Assembly: GCA_018296165.2 (NCBI GenBank)
Contig: JACKQL020000010.1
Location: 1 to 64,000, forward strand
Source of the DNA: Termitomyces sp. T153
Taxonomy: Eukaryota; Basidiomycota; Agaricomycetes; Agaricales; Lyophyllaceae
Length of the DNA: 64,000 nucleotides
Direction: 5' to 3'
The position numbers and the translations under genes were made by a program. Position 1 is the stretch's first letter. Each line of letters opens with the position of its first letter. Shown here one piece after another: positions 45,785 to 56,345 of this stretch. The notes under the pieces were generated by a model. That model saw only the letters and a program-made list of their open reading frames with translations, had not been told where the DNA came from and searched no databases.

Positions 45785-47480
45785 TCACCCTCCCTCCTCC
45801 TCTGACCCTAACCCCGCTACCCTTCCCACCATGAACACCTCCAACTGCGCCACTACCGCCGCCAGAACCTCGGGTTGCCCGGGGAGCGGTTCTCCCACGT
45901 CCGTCGCTATCTCCCACCACGCCCCGGGGTCTGCCGTCGCCCTCCGCCGATGCCCTGCCAACAGACGCCCCATCTGCGTTACCCCTTGGCCCAACTCCGG
46001 CGGAAGGTCCCCGGGCATCCTCGCCAACCCATTGTGGATGGACCCCAGCGCTGCCGACGCCCCGTCGAGAAGGATGCGATGCTCCCGGGCCCAGTCTGTG
46101 GAACCCGAGTCAACGCTAGGGAAAAGAAGGCGGGACAACCACTCACGAAGCACTCCTCGCCGGCCCGAGGCCGCCTCGTTGGCGAGCCACTCCTCCCGCC
46201 GTCGCGCCCTCTCCGCTGCCGCCCGGACTTCCCCAGCGCCGGAATCCTGCCGAGTCTCCCGCACCCCTGGGCCCCCTGCCTGCTGCGCCGCCACTTCCGC
46301 CGCTTCCGCCCGTGCCTGCAAATGCACCGTCCGCACCTCCAACTCCTGCAGACGCGATAATCGCTCCGTGGCAGTACCGACGGCGACATCCTTGTCCTTC
46401 CGCGCCAGGTCCCGTTCCCTCCGAACCCCGTCTAACTCCCGTCGAGCCCCGTCCCTCTCCTCCCGTACCCCCTGAATCTCCCCCTCGCGTGCGACCAACA
46501 ACCGTTCCAAGCCCTCTACCCGACGCCGCAGATAGGCCTCCGCAACCGACCACGACCCGTCCGCGGACTGCTCAACGGGGACTCCGGACGTAGGGGAATA
46601 CACCGCGGAACCGGGGGGGCCCCCCATTACCTGCTCGCCCCGCGCCCGCTTACTGGGACCCGCCTCGGGTGAAGGAGACGCCCTCCGTTTCCCCTTCTCC
46701 TGCCTGGAAGGGGCCCCCTCCTTCCGCCCACCCCGCGGAGGGCCCACCTTCATGACAGACGCGCTAACCCGTTCCCCCTCCCTAGCCCCGGAGCCCCTCC
46801 CTGACACCCTGCCCTTCCGTCCCTCCTCCAGCTGTGCTGCGACCCAACCCTGATCCCACCCTTGCTCCGCCGCGACGCAAACGGCCCGCCAACTCAGGGT
46901 GACGGAACACTTCTCGTGCCGCGAATGGCACGGGAGGCACACCGACGTGTCCCGCTGCACCCCCGATGCCGGTTCCTCAAACTCACACTGCTCCCCCCGT
47001 CGGGTACAAGACGCGCACTGCAAGGGCATGTTGGTCCGGGAGACACGAAACTAAGTGGCCACTCACCGGGGCCGCCGACTGACACCACTCGAGGGTGGGG
47101 GGACCCCTCGCCCGACCCACCGCCTCGGCAAACTGCTCCGGCGTCACCTCCGCCTGCACCACCCTCGAACCCTCTGGAACAAGTCGAACCACCCCCGGGC
47201 GAATGCCAGGCTTGGAACGCGTAGAAGTAACCACGCCCGCCGGGGGCTGCATCGCATCCGCACCAGACGGTGGCCCTGAGGGACCAGCCACGGCCGCGGA
47301 CAACTCTGCGAGGGGACAATCAGTGTTCTGGGATACATAGAACGGGCCGCACTCACGACTACGGTACATCGCCTCGACCCGACGGCAATCTCGGCGACCC
47401 TCTGAATCTTCGGAGGACGACGGCTGGGAAGGTGGGGACGGCGACCTAGATGCTGTGGGAGAATAAGCTGAAGAAGACAT
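45785..47480 (-). CDS. Antisense Zn2Cys6-like gene, A2 copy
   Basis: Same structure as in A1: exon 1 47067-47480 (414 nt), intron 47018-47066 (49 nt, GTGAGT...TTGCAG), exon 2 45785-47017 (1233 nt), about 548 aa. All six cysteines, the basic stretch and the coiled coil are present. About ten residues differ from A1, none creating a stop, and the ends read SEEEGG against SEEEGE. It remains fully open although gag and pol of this copy are destroyed. That could reflect recent origin or selection; two copies cannot separate these. Confidence 0.68.
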
Positions 47481-47601
47481 CGCAACAAGCTGGCGGGCTC
47501 CTGGGTGCGTCCACCCCTTTTTAATGAATCAAGAAGGGGCCCCTGACGAACGGCGGCCGCACCTCGACTTCCTTCCCCACGCCGCCGCCGCTCGCTGCGG
47601 T

Positions 47602-47619
47602 TTGATCAATATTGATCAA
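47602..47619. promoter_or_regulatory. 18-bp palindrome, A2 copy
   Basis: TTGATCAATATTGATCAA, identical to 1058-1075 of A1 and at the same distance upstream of the antisense start codon. Confidence 0.55.
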
Positions 47620-47681
47620 CTTCGATTCCCACGCCCTACCGATGCCCGACTCGCTCCCCGCATCTCAAGGGTCTCGACGCT

Positions 47682-47694
47682 GAAGGGGGGGTGA
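47682..47694 (+). other. Polypurine tract of A2
   Basis: GAAGGGGGGGTGA immediately before the TGTCA of the 3' LTR. Confidence 0.85.
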
Positions 47695-48681
47695 TGTCAC
47701 GACCCACTCCCTAGATCCCTAGACACGGCCCCCAACCCCTCCCGATAACTCCCCGGAACCCCGCCCACACTTTCGACGCCACACTGGGCAACTCCGACGC
47801 TTCTCCGGCAAACCCCGACGGCAACTCCCTATCCGTAGCCATCAACACCCCCTTGAAACCTTCCCCCACCGTTCCTGGACACGTCATACGTCCCCGACCC
47901 CCTACCCTAGTTCACCCAACCCATCCCGGAGTGCCACGACGCCCCGGAGCAGCCGCGCCCCCAACTGATCCCATCAGAATACCGCCGCGGCCCGAACTTG
48001 GGTTGTACCCGACACCCGTCGACTCAGCACAGCCCCGTCGACCCCCGCCATCACATCCGCCGCCCTTGGAGGCACCCAGTAGTTGGTATATAAGTCATAG
48101 AATGACTCCTCGAACCCTAGTCTTGATATTACATTTTACCGGTTTCTTATGTTTCGTCTCTCGTCTCGTCTGTATTTCTGTTCCTAGGTTTCGAATCTAT
48201 CTTTTCTCAGTCTCGTCTCGTCTCCGTCTCGTCTCGACTGTACATATTTCCTTTGTTCCCCTGAAGTTCCCTTGCTCCCTACATCAGTACGAACTCCGCG
48301 CATGCGCCACGACCTGAACATTCCTAACGACAACCCCGGGCCTCACTACCCGCTCACCCCGGAACCCATCAAGCCCTGGTAATCCCCTATCCAACCGACC
48401 CCGCCCCCCCAACAGCCGAGAAGCCTCCGCCTACCCCGCAATCCCCTTGTGCGTCCGCTAACGAGCTCCGACACCCACCCCGGGTCAACGACCAGTACCT
48501 CCGGTCTTAGACCCCTCTGAATCACTCCGGACCTACTCGGGCCGCTATCCCTAGGGGCCCCTCGCAAGCCTTCCCCACCTCCGCTCCAACCCCGGGCGCC
48601 TGGTTATAAACGCAGGACATCGCGTCCGCCTAGTAAGGACTCGCCAGTGTACTGAGCCACCGTCGTCAGCGGAACCTGACA
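47695..48681 (+). repeat. 3' LTR of A2
   Basis: 987 bp, TGTCA to TGACA, followed by the GTGGC target-site duplication. Differences from the 5' LTR are transitions, such as ACCCACTCC for ACCCGCTCC and CGCATGCGCC for CGCACGCGCC. Confidence 0.95.
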
Positions 48682-48686
48682 GTGGC
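48682..48686. repeat. Right target-site duplication of A2 (GTGGC)
   Basis: Matches 42762-42766 exactly, placing the pre-insertion site at GGGAAAGTGGCTGTGCGC. Confidence 0.9.
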
Positions 48687-49920
48687 TGTGCGCTCAATAT
48701 ATGCAACGACTTTGGATTGTGCTGACTAAAATTTGTCAGCTGCTGACCAAGAACCTTCCTTTTTGGGCAGCTTGGCTGTTTTTCGCACTTGGAACAGATT
48801 TTTTCCAAAAAAAATTATAGTATACAACTTTACTGAATATATACTATCTTTTGACCATGTGTAAAACATGCCAAATAGCCTGCACGTGTGAAACAGGCCA
48901 AACGTGATTTAGTGGACACTGTTTTTCATGCCTCGCGCGTTTTTTGACACAGCATGACTAAGCAATGGGCATTTCCGAGATTGTGGAAAGGAGGCCACAC
49001 GACAAAGTATGTTTCGTCACATCTATTGATTGATTGATGTTGACTAACAAGCTTATTAGTAACTCCTTTATCACATTGAGCTATTGATACATCAAATATC
49101 TCATCATGCAAGTCAATTTTAATGGTTTTTGACTGTTAAATTGCTTAACAATGGATGTTATAGGCAACCACCTACTACTCCTGGAAGCCAAAGGCAACAA
49201 GCTAGGAATCAAAGGAGACTTGAACAGTTACAAATGACAGATCCTGACAATCATCGAGCAAATAGAAACAATAGATCTTTGGAACAGATCAATACTGTGG
49301 TTGTTCCACCACTTCAATTTGGGCCTGGGGGTATCAATCAATCTATGGGAACTGGGGGTTTGAGACCTATAGCCACTGCTTCTGGCTCTTTGGGAAGACC
49401 TATTAGGCAGGCAGCTGCTGCTGCTGATCCATTTTTTATGGACATTCCAGAAACTGTTTTGCCTGAAGGGTGGGATGCTCCTTTGCAGAAACTATTGCAT
49501 CCTTCTTCAGGCTTTTTCTGAGCATTGAGTAGCTTTCTCTTCTTTCAGGTGGGCTTTCTTTTCTTTGCTTAATTGTCCAATAGCTGATTTTGGTGGTTGT
49601 TTCTATATTGAAGCTGAATTGGGCTAGGTGTACTCTTTTTTTGAGTGTAACTTTTAGGGACAAATCATGGCTGAAATCAGACTTCACTACATTCTTCATT
49701 AGGCTCCCTTTCTGAGTGTTCAGTAGCTTTGCAGGTATGCTTTTTCTATATTTGTCTGAGAACTAATTCAAGTATTATCCATTTTCTTTTCTAAACAGTT
49801 ATTGGCTTTCTGCTTTTAAGGTAGATCTCTTTCAAACACCAAATTGCTAATCTCTGTGAATTTCAGCACCTAATGTATATGAGTTGACAGTGTAGTATAG
49901 ATATTCTCAATAGTTCTGGG
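48687..49920 (+). other. Unassigned region with one possible exon
   Basis: AT-rich sequence. A frame at 49165-49521 could be an exon following an acceptor (TTATAG): it begins QPPTTPGSQRQQARNQRRLE and ends LHPSSGFF plus stop, and is rich in Gln, Asn and Gly. It has no in-frame ATG near its beginning and I do not recognise it. It may belong to a mobile element. Nothing else is supported here. Confidence 0.25.
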
Positions 49921-50160
49921 ACTTAGCATTGAGTTTGAAATACAAAGACCTAACCGAACGAAGTGAGGTTGGGTCTGGGACTTGGCATTGAGTTTGAAAT
50001 ACAAGGACCTAACCGAACGAAGTGAGGTTGGGTCTGGGAATTAGCATTAAGTTTGAAATACAAGGACCTAACCGAACGAAGTGAGGTTGGGTCTGGGATG
50101 AAGCATTGAGTAGAATATCGAGGACCTAACTGAACGAAGTGAAGTTGGGTCTGGGATGAA
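49921..50160. repeat. ~60-bp tandem repeats with internal hairpin
   Basis: Four consecutive units of 59-60 bp (starting near 49921, 49981, 50041 and 50101), each ending in the block GACCTAACCGAACGAAGTGA then GGTTGGGTCTGGG. GACCTAACC and GGTTGGGTC can pair (one G:U) around an 11-nt loop. The first three units are nearly identical; the fourth is diverged. Confidence 0.85.
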
Positions 50161-50166
50161 GCAAGA

Positions 50167-50200
50167 GCTACAGGCCCGTGCCGAAGGCACGGGGCGTAGC
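50167..50200. other. Strong GC-rich hairpin
   Basis: GCTAC and GTAGC flank CCCGTGCC-GAA-GGCACGGG, making a stem of about 14 bp with a GAA loop and a small internal mismatch. It directly follows the tandem repeats and is much more GC-rich than its surroundings. Confidence 0.75.
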
Positions 50201-50340
50201 TTTCTGACAAGTGTGGCCCCTTTGACACTGCCACCAGCTTATGTAACTGCTGACCAATTGCTGACACATCACTTTTGTCTTTTTTCTCTGTCATACTGTA
50301 CAGTTGTTTCTCACACTTCTAAAGCCTCTGAAGCATCACA

Positions 50341-50437
50341 CCTGGCCTAGGGAATCCCCAGACTTGTTCTCTTTGGATTTCCCTTTGCCAGGTGAGTAGT
50401 GTGTGATTGAGCTACAGCCACCAGAGGTTGCCCTTAT
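50341..50437 (+). repeat. Fragment of a family-B LTR
   Basis: Similar to 12290-12425: both contain AGACTTGTTCTCTTTGGATT followed by CCAGAGGTTGCCCTTA. Only the right end is present. Confidence 0.6.
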
Positions 50438-51544
50438 GGGATTGCAGAGGAAGAACCTGTGAAAGTCCCAGAAGTCATTCAGAGCTCCCTTAAGGTTGTC
50501 AAGGGGTTCCCAGGTGTCATCCTCTGTGCCATACCCTATTCAGTAGACCAAGTAACAAGCCTTGCCTTGGTGGAGCCAGGAGTCAAGGAATTTGTCTACT
50601 TCATATTAGTTCTCTCTGGTAACTTCTATTAGTGGGGAAGGTTTTATCTTGTGTCTGAGGAAGGTATCTGGGTAGTGTTGTTTGAGGAGTTGGACATGGA
50701 AGACAGAGTGGAGGCCTTTCAACTCTGGAGGGAGGCAGAGCTTGTAGGCATGCAAGGAGGCCTTTCAGAGAAACTTGAACGGGCCCAGGCACTTGTGATT
50801 GAGTTTGATCAAGGGTTACCAGGCTAGTCTAGGGTAGGGCTTTGTTTGACTCAGCATGTTTGCAGTAAGCTTTGTTGGCAGTTGATTTCTTGGTGGAGGT
50901 ACTTCTGGAGGGATCAGAAATCATGGGCAACTTTGTGGGTGGCATGGGGGGGGATATTGTGGAGGGTGATGGAGAGGTGAGGGTCATAGCCCTTATTTGC
51001 AAAGAACAGGAAGGCTCTGGTCACAGAATGGAAGGTGTTGTTGTATATGAATTTGGCAATGGAGAGTTTGGCACACTAGTTGTTCTGGAGGTAGTCCATA
51101 TAAATTTGGAGCTATTGTTCCAGAAACTAGTTGATGTGCTCAGTCTGCCCATCAGTTTTGGAATGGTAGGCAGTGGAGAGGTTTGATCAGATGTCAAAGG
51201 CCCAACACAGAGATTGCCAAGACTTGGAGACAAAGAGGGTGCCTTAGTCAGAGATGATGTTGTTGGGCAAAGACATGAGTAATGAACAGTTGTGCAAACT
51301 CTGGGGCATTGTCAGATGTATGACAGAAAATGAATATTGCCTTTGCTTGCTTAGTGAGACAGCAGACAACAACCAAGATGGCATTGTAGCCATCAGAGTC
51401 TGGTAGCTTGACAATTTGGTCTATAAAGATCAAGAACCAGGGTCTCCACCCAACAGGAAGGGGTTTTAGCAGTCCAGGAGGGTTGGTGGCAAGGGGTCTT
51501 AGCATATAGGCAAGATTGTTGAGGTATGATGTCACTGCCTTCAT
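50438..51544 (-). pseudogene. Ty3/gypsy pol relic (integrase and chromodomain), inverted
   Basis: On the minus strand it reads [12 protein letters not shown] and IVKLPDSDGYNAILVVVC, close to A1 integrase ([30 protein letters not shown]), then degenerate sequence down to a chromodomain end (DDTWEP-like) near 50500. Stops and frameshifts are common and CpG is almost absent. It is a family-A-like fragment without LTRs. Confidence 0.8.
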
Positions 51545-52800
51545 TGTATTTAATCATTTATTCTATTTCATTTTATTTTTCCTTTGCCATTAGGTGCTAC
51601 ACCACTTATCTGTTCTGTGCCACTGCTATGTTTACCATACTTTGCTGTTTCACAAACCTTGTTTTTACAAACAAATATTTGACATACACAGATCACTGTG
51701 ATGCACTACTATGCTGCCTAGCTGCCATGCAGGAAATCAAAAAGGAGGGCCTAAACACTAGCAACTAGATAGGGTAGCTGACAATAGGAAGTCAATAGGG
51801 GGAAAGTTAGTAACCATCCCAGAAAGTGAGAGCTAATAATATGGAGTAACAAGAAGTGAAAAGTGTTGCTATCACTAGTCTAAGTTGCTAGACAGTAACA
51901 AAAGGGTCACTGGGTAAAAGAAAGAAATAGGGACAAAGGCAAAAGAATTGCTAGGAAAAGGGTGAACTAAGCAATCAAAAGGAGAGTTGGGAACAAAAGG
52001 GGGGTGAAGTTAGAGTAGGCTGGGTGACAAATGCAAACTAATTGCTAGCTGTAGTTGCTAGCATTGCTAAGTCAAGACAACAATAAAGGTAGCTGCAGTC
52101 AGCACCCACACTAAGTCAAGGTTGGGGTCGTCAAGACTTGTCACTAAGTTGTTGGTGATGATGAGAGAAAGAACAATAATTAGTAAGCATAGAGCTAGTG
52201 AGGGGGAAAACAGTACTCTGTTTTTTTTTTGTCTTTATATACAGGCAGTATTTATACTGTTCATAGGTATAGTATTAGAAAGGAAATATTAGTTGCCACC
52301 AGTGATGGCATCTGCCAAAGTGTTGATAATACATACTGAGTGTCAGTCTGGTAACCAGGTAAGGTAAAAGTACACAATGTTAATATGATGTGTAAAAATT
52401 GTCAATTATAAGAAAAGAGCATTTCTGACATCAATACCTGAAGTGTAGATGCTGTTCAAGTATGTTTGTAAGCTCAATAAGAAAAATGATAAGTCAGAAA
52501 TCACATGACTGTCAATATATCCCTTTTTGTGGTGTTGTCACCAGGAAATGTTGCTAGTGGTTGTTGCTAAGAAAGGTCTCAGCCTGGTTGTTCTAGATCC
52601 AAAGTCCAGACTCCATGTGATGTGGCTTGTAATCTACCAATCTCATGGTTGCTAAGATCCCATGCAAAGGCTACATTGTTTCAGACCTTGGAGCTAGACC
52701 TCACATGCTGAGTGTCATGACTTGTATCAGGTCATGTTCAATATAGTCAGCTGCAGTCCAATCAGAAATGCCAAAAATGGTGCTCAGCAACAAGTGGATC
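51545..52800. other. CpG-poor, gene-free repeat-derived sequence
   Basis: No coding potential. Contains many TTGCTAG-like motifs. The block CTAGCTGTAGTTGCTAGCATT (about 52043-52063) recurs in inverted orientation near 54999-55020. A T-rich stretch lies at 52220-52231. Probably remnants of an LTR or foldback element. Confidence 0.4.
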
Positions 52801-53650
52801 TTATCAACTGTTCCTCAGTTGTCTCATACATCATGTTGTAACCTCTAAAAGTATGTTATACTTATACTTGACTCATGATCTATTTCTTATGCACTCTGTA
52901 GATCTAAATTGTTATTTATCTCTGCAGATAAAATACAGTTGTCTCACACATCATGTCACAACCTCTGAGGATCTAGATTGTCATTTATCTCTATAAGTTA
53001 TTGGCCCTGTTAGCCTTTCCCTCACTTTGAGAAATCAAACTTGCAATGCACTTGACAACTCAATACTGCCCACATACACTCTACTATGATGTCAAATAAT
53101 ACAAATACTAGTGGTCCACCTACTTTTCCTGAGAACCAACAATTTGATGAATCAAATATCATCTACTTCAAAAGCTGAGTACTAATTGCTGCTCATGCAC
53201 ATGAACATGGCACAAAGGAATACCTTGATGGAACAATCCTGAAGCCAGGCACTAAAACAACCAAGGCACCAGATACCAAGGTTGACCAAACAGATACTAG
53301 AGATGCCCTGAAAACATCCCTGGTCACTGAGGAACAGACAGAGCCCATGGCTACAGTTTGGTCCTTCCACACTCTATCTGCAGCTGAATGGGACCTATGC
53401 AACACATGGACATTAGGGCTTATAGTGTACAACTGCAAGAACCCAGTTTAACTGGGAGTCAAGATGGATAGAATGGTGGCAGAGGTCTGAGAGTCACTCA
53501 CCAATGCATATGGAGTTGTTTTCAATCTTGCAGCCATGGAAGCAGAGAACACTCTGCATGCTATGAAGTTTACTAACAGCTCAGACTTCTTAACCCACAT
53601 TGCTACCCTTCACATGAAATGGGTGAGCACTATAGAGAAGGAAGCAGTGA
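52801..53650 (+). pseudogene. Ty1/copia gag relic with leader
   Basis: From the ATG near 53089 the frame reads MMSNNTNTSGPPTFPENQQF and then, with in-frame stops, EYLDGTILKPGTKTTKAPD, DLCNTWTLGLIVYNCKNPV and TLHAMKFTNSSDFLTHIATL. This is the Gag of fungal copia elements (EYLDGTI and LRNxWTLGLIxYN landmarks). Two or more stops and a missing C terminus mark it as dead. The leader (52805-53088) includes an imperfect direct repeat containing CAGTTGTCTCA(T/C)ACATCATGT. Confidence 0.7.
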
Positions 53651-54204
53651 TAAGACCCTATTCTTGCTAGTACAGATTTTTGACTTTGCCTATGTGTTGG
53701 TGACTTCTAGAACTCTTGGTTTCTATGCAATGCAACAATCACATGACTTTTTCACATGGGGTCTAGACCCTCAGCCCACTGACTGACAATCCCTAGTGCT
53801 CTCTGGCACTCCTAGTGAAGCCCCCAACAATATTTTCTTTCTTGGTATTATTTTATAATTGCTATAGTTTTCATTATTTTTTGATTTGGACTTATTTCTT
53901 GGTACACACCACCCTAGCAACTAGCATACTAGCTACACTTGAGGTATTTGACTTTCACAAGCCATTTGTCAGGACCACAGTCCTGGAGGGAGACTCTTAC
54001 AAGATCCAAAACCACCTTGAGGAGGTGATGCCAATAGCAAGTATGTAAATAGGGAAAGAAACTAAGAAACTAAGAAATGAGAGTGAGTAATGAATGGAAA
54101 GAAGATCAGATAACAACAGAATACAAACAAGATATCAGGTAATGTCAAGGCTGGGGTGTAGCTATAGATTAAGGGACCTTATATAGCTGTAGGACACTGC
54201 CAAA
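53651..54204. other. Unassigned repeat-like sequence
   Basis: No recognisable domain; short open frames only. CpG is depleted, as in neighbouring relics. Confidence 0.35.
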
Positions 54205-54615
54205 AGGAGAAGATGGAAGTGATCTAAGTCAGGTGGGAGTGATCTAACACAAGTGGAAGTGATCTAAGTCAAGTGGAAGTGATCTAAGTCAGGTGGGAGT
54301 GATCTAACACAAGTGGAAGTGATCTAAGTCAAGTGGAAGTGATCTGAGTCAGGTGGAAGTAATCTGAGTCAGGTGAAAGTGATCTAAGTCATAGCAGGAA
54401 GTGATCTAAGTCATAAGGAAGTGATCTGGAACAAGGCAAGCAATCCTGGAAGTGATCTTGGGCAGGTGGAAGTGATCTTGGGCAGGTGGAAGTGATCTTG
54501 GGCAGGTGGAAGTGATCTGTGACAGGTGAAAGTGATCTGGGACAAGTGAAAGTGATCTGGGACAGGTGAAAGTGATCTGGAACCTGTGGAAGTGATCTGT
54601 GCCTGTGGAAATGAT
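54205..54615. repeat. 20-bp minisatellite
   Basis: About twenty head-to-tail copies of a unit close to GTGGAAGTGATCTAAGTCAA, with variants GTGATCTGGGACAG and GTGATCTTGGGCAG grouped in blocks. That grouping suggests successive local expansions. It is interrupted once near 54430-54450. Confidence 0.9.
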
Positions 54616-55264
54616 CTGGAACAGAAAAAGTGGTCCTATAGGTGGCTAAAACCTGGATGTGGCTGAAACAGGACTGTGGCTGAGATCTGGGGGTGTGGCT
54701 GAGATCCAGAGAGGGACTGTGTAGAATCTGAGGTTGGTTAATGGTGAAGGAAAGGGGGGAATGGAATGGGTCATAACACCATTTCTTCTGACTCACTTGA
54801 CTGTTATTGACTCCTTTTAGATGTTACTATTGAAGAATTGCACCTTGTTATCAGCCTCAGACTTCAGATCTAAGTTTAGTGACTCTAAAGCAACATCTCT
54901 TGCTCTAGCACCTTCTTTCTTGAGTTAGTGCTTTTGTTATTTTGTTCAGCTAGTACCACCTTAGGATACTATTTTGCCAAGTCTATATTTAATGCTAGCA
55001 TCTACAGCTAGTTTTGTTTTGTTATTGTCTCTGTTGCTAATGCTTCTTTCATTACCCCTAGCACCAGCCTTTAGCCTCATTCTGCTAGTAACCTACTCTC
55101 TAGCAACCTCAGTTTGACTCTAGTTAGGTTTATTCATGGACTTTCCCCTTTTCTATTTGCTATCAACATCTCTTGACCTTGTGCTAGCAACTTAGCACCT
55201 CCTCTGCATCTAGTGAGCTTTCTAGGACTTAGCTCAACTTGCACCTTGCTTTCTTAGTCTGTTC
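54616..55264. other. Repeat-derived spacer
   Basis: No gene. The stretch 54870-55200 has inverted similarity to 51780-52130 (shared CTAGCTGTAG and TGCTAGCATT blocks). It ends where the old family-A LTR begins. Confidence 0.4.
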
Positions 55265-56345
55265 TGTTATGATCCATTCCTAGACCTCTGAACCTCTTTC
55301 CAAGCCACTCTGCTTTCCTAAAGTCCCCCCTCCCCAACACGCCCTCAACTCATCCCAACCTTTGATCACTCACAGCACCTGCCTTGGCTAACTCCAATGC
55401 TTCCCTAGCAAACTCTGACAACCTCCTGGACAAACTCTGACAACCTCCTGGAAAACCCTAACATGTCTCCTGCAGGCCCCATCATTTCTCCTTTTCTTCC
55501 CAAGCCTCTGGGCCCCTCTGACATCTTTCTTGATCTAGGCACACATTGCTTACTTGTCCATTGACCTACCCAACCACTCCAGAACTTTCCAATGGCTATG
55601 GGTCAGACTGCATTCTCATCAGTTCCCATCAGAATATCATTACAGCCTGCCATCTGATCAGAACCAACACTTATCAACCCTGCACAGCTCTAACAAGCCC
55701 TGCCATCACACCTTCAATCCCTGGAGGAGGTCCAGTAGTTAGTATTTAAGTTGTAGAGTAGCATCTATTGCACCAGTCTTGACATTGCTGATAATCTTCT
55801 GTTATGTTTGTGTTCTGTTATGTTTCCTGGTCTTGTCTTGTCTCTATTTCTGTCTATCATCTTGTTACTATCTCATATTGTTGACTCAATCTATTCATTC
55901 TTGTCTTGACTCTGTCTTGTCTTGTCTGCCTCAGTTCCTTTATTGTTGCCTAAGTTTCTTTCAACTCTAATGCTGGTACAAACTCTGCACACACATTTGT
56001 GATTCTAAAACATTCATAACTACTTTCAGACTTGTTCTACGATCAACACCAGAGCCCATCAATATTAATTGATCCCCCATCAATCTCTGGCCCTGCTCCC
56101 ATCACTTGCATAGCCTCTGCTTGCTCCACACCTTCTGTATTCACTTTTAGACTTGTATCTGAGTCTTTCTCCAGCCCAACTCTTCTTTGCATCTTGTTTT
56201 AGACTCCCACAGACTACTTCAGACTTGCTCAGACCGCTTTCCTTAGCTCATGCTTGCAAGTACCTAAAGTCTAGATCTCCCTAAAGTGCTAGGTTATAAG
56301 CACAGGACATTGCATCTGCCTAGTAAGGACCTATAGGCTAGTCTC
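55265..56345 (+). repeat. Old, CpG-decayed family-A LTR
   Basis: Starts TGTTATGATCCATTCCTAGA, against TGTCACGACCCGCTCCCTAG in A2, so most differences are CG to TG/CA. A degenerate TATA region (AGTATTTAAG, 55741-55750) and AGTCTTGACATTG (55775-55787) are recognisable. The LTR end, PBS and first ~25 codons of gag are deleted at about 56340. Confidence 0.8.

Larger units (their letters stand above)
42767..48681 (+). mobile_element. Deletion derivative of the A family, copy A2
   Basis: 5915 bp with two 987-bp LTRs, PBS, 5' gag, integrase and antisense gene, but no protease, RT, RNase H or chromodomain core. Compared with A1 its 3941-bp interior is explained exactly by two deletions: 4851 bp between two copies of ACCCCT (A1 coordinates 9392-9397 and 4541-4546), and 42 bp removing 14 residues of the chromodomain. 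It cannot move without another copy supplying Gag and Pol. The LTRs differ at about eight positions, all C/T or G/A and mostly at CpG, so it is older than A1 or was mutated at methylated sites. Confidence 0.93.

Noticed and set aside
49921..50160. CRISPR-like array
   Set aside because: Repeats are contiguous 60-bp tandem units with no unique spacers, in a eukaryotic genome.
54389..54796. 135-aa His/Ser/Pro-rich frame over the minisatellite
   Set aside because: A translation of the tandem repeat; it has no start context or domain.
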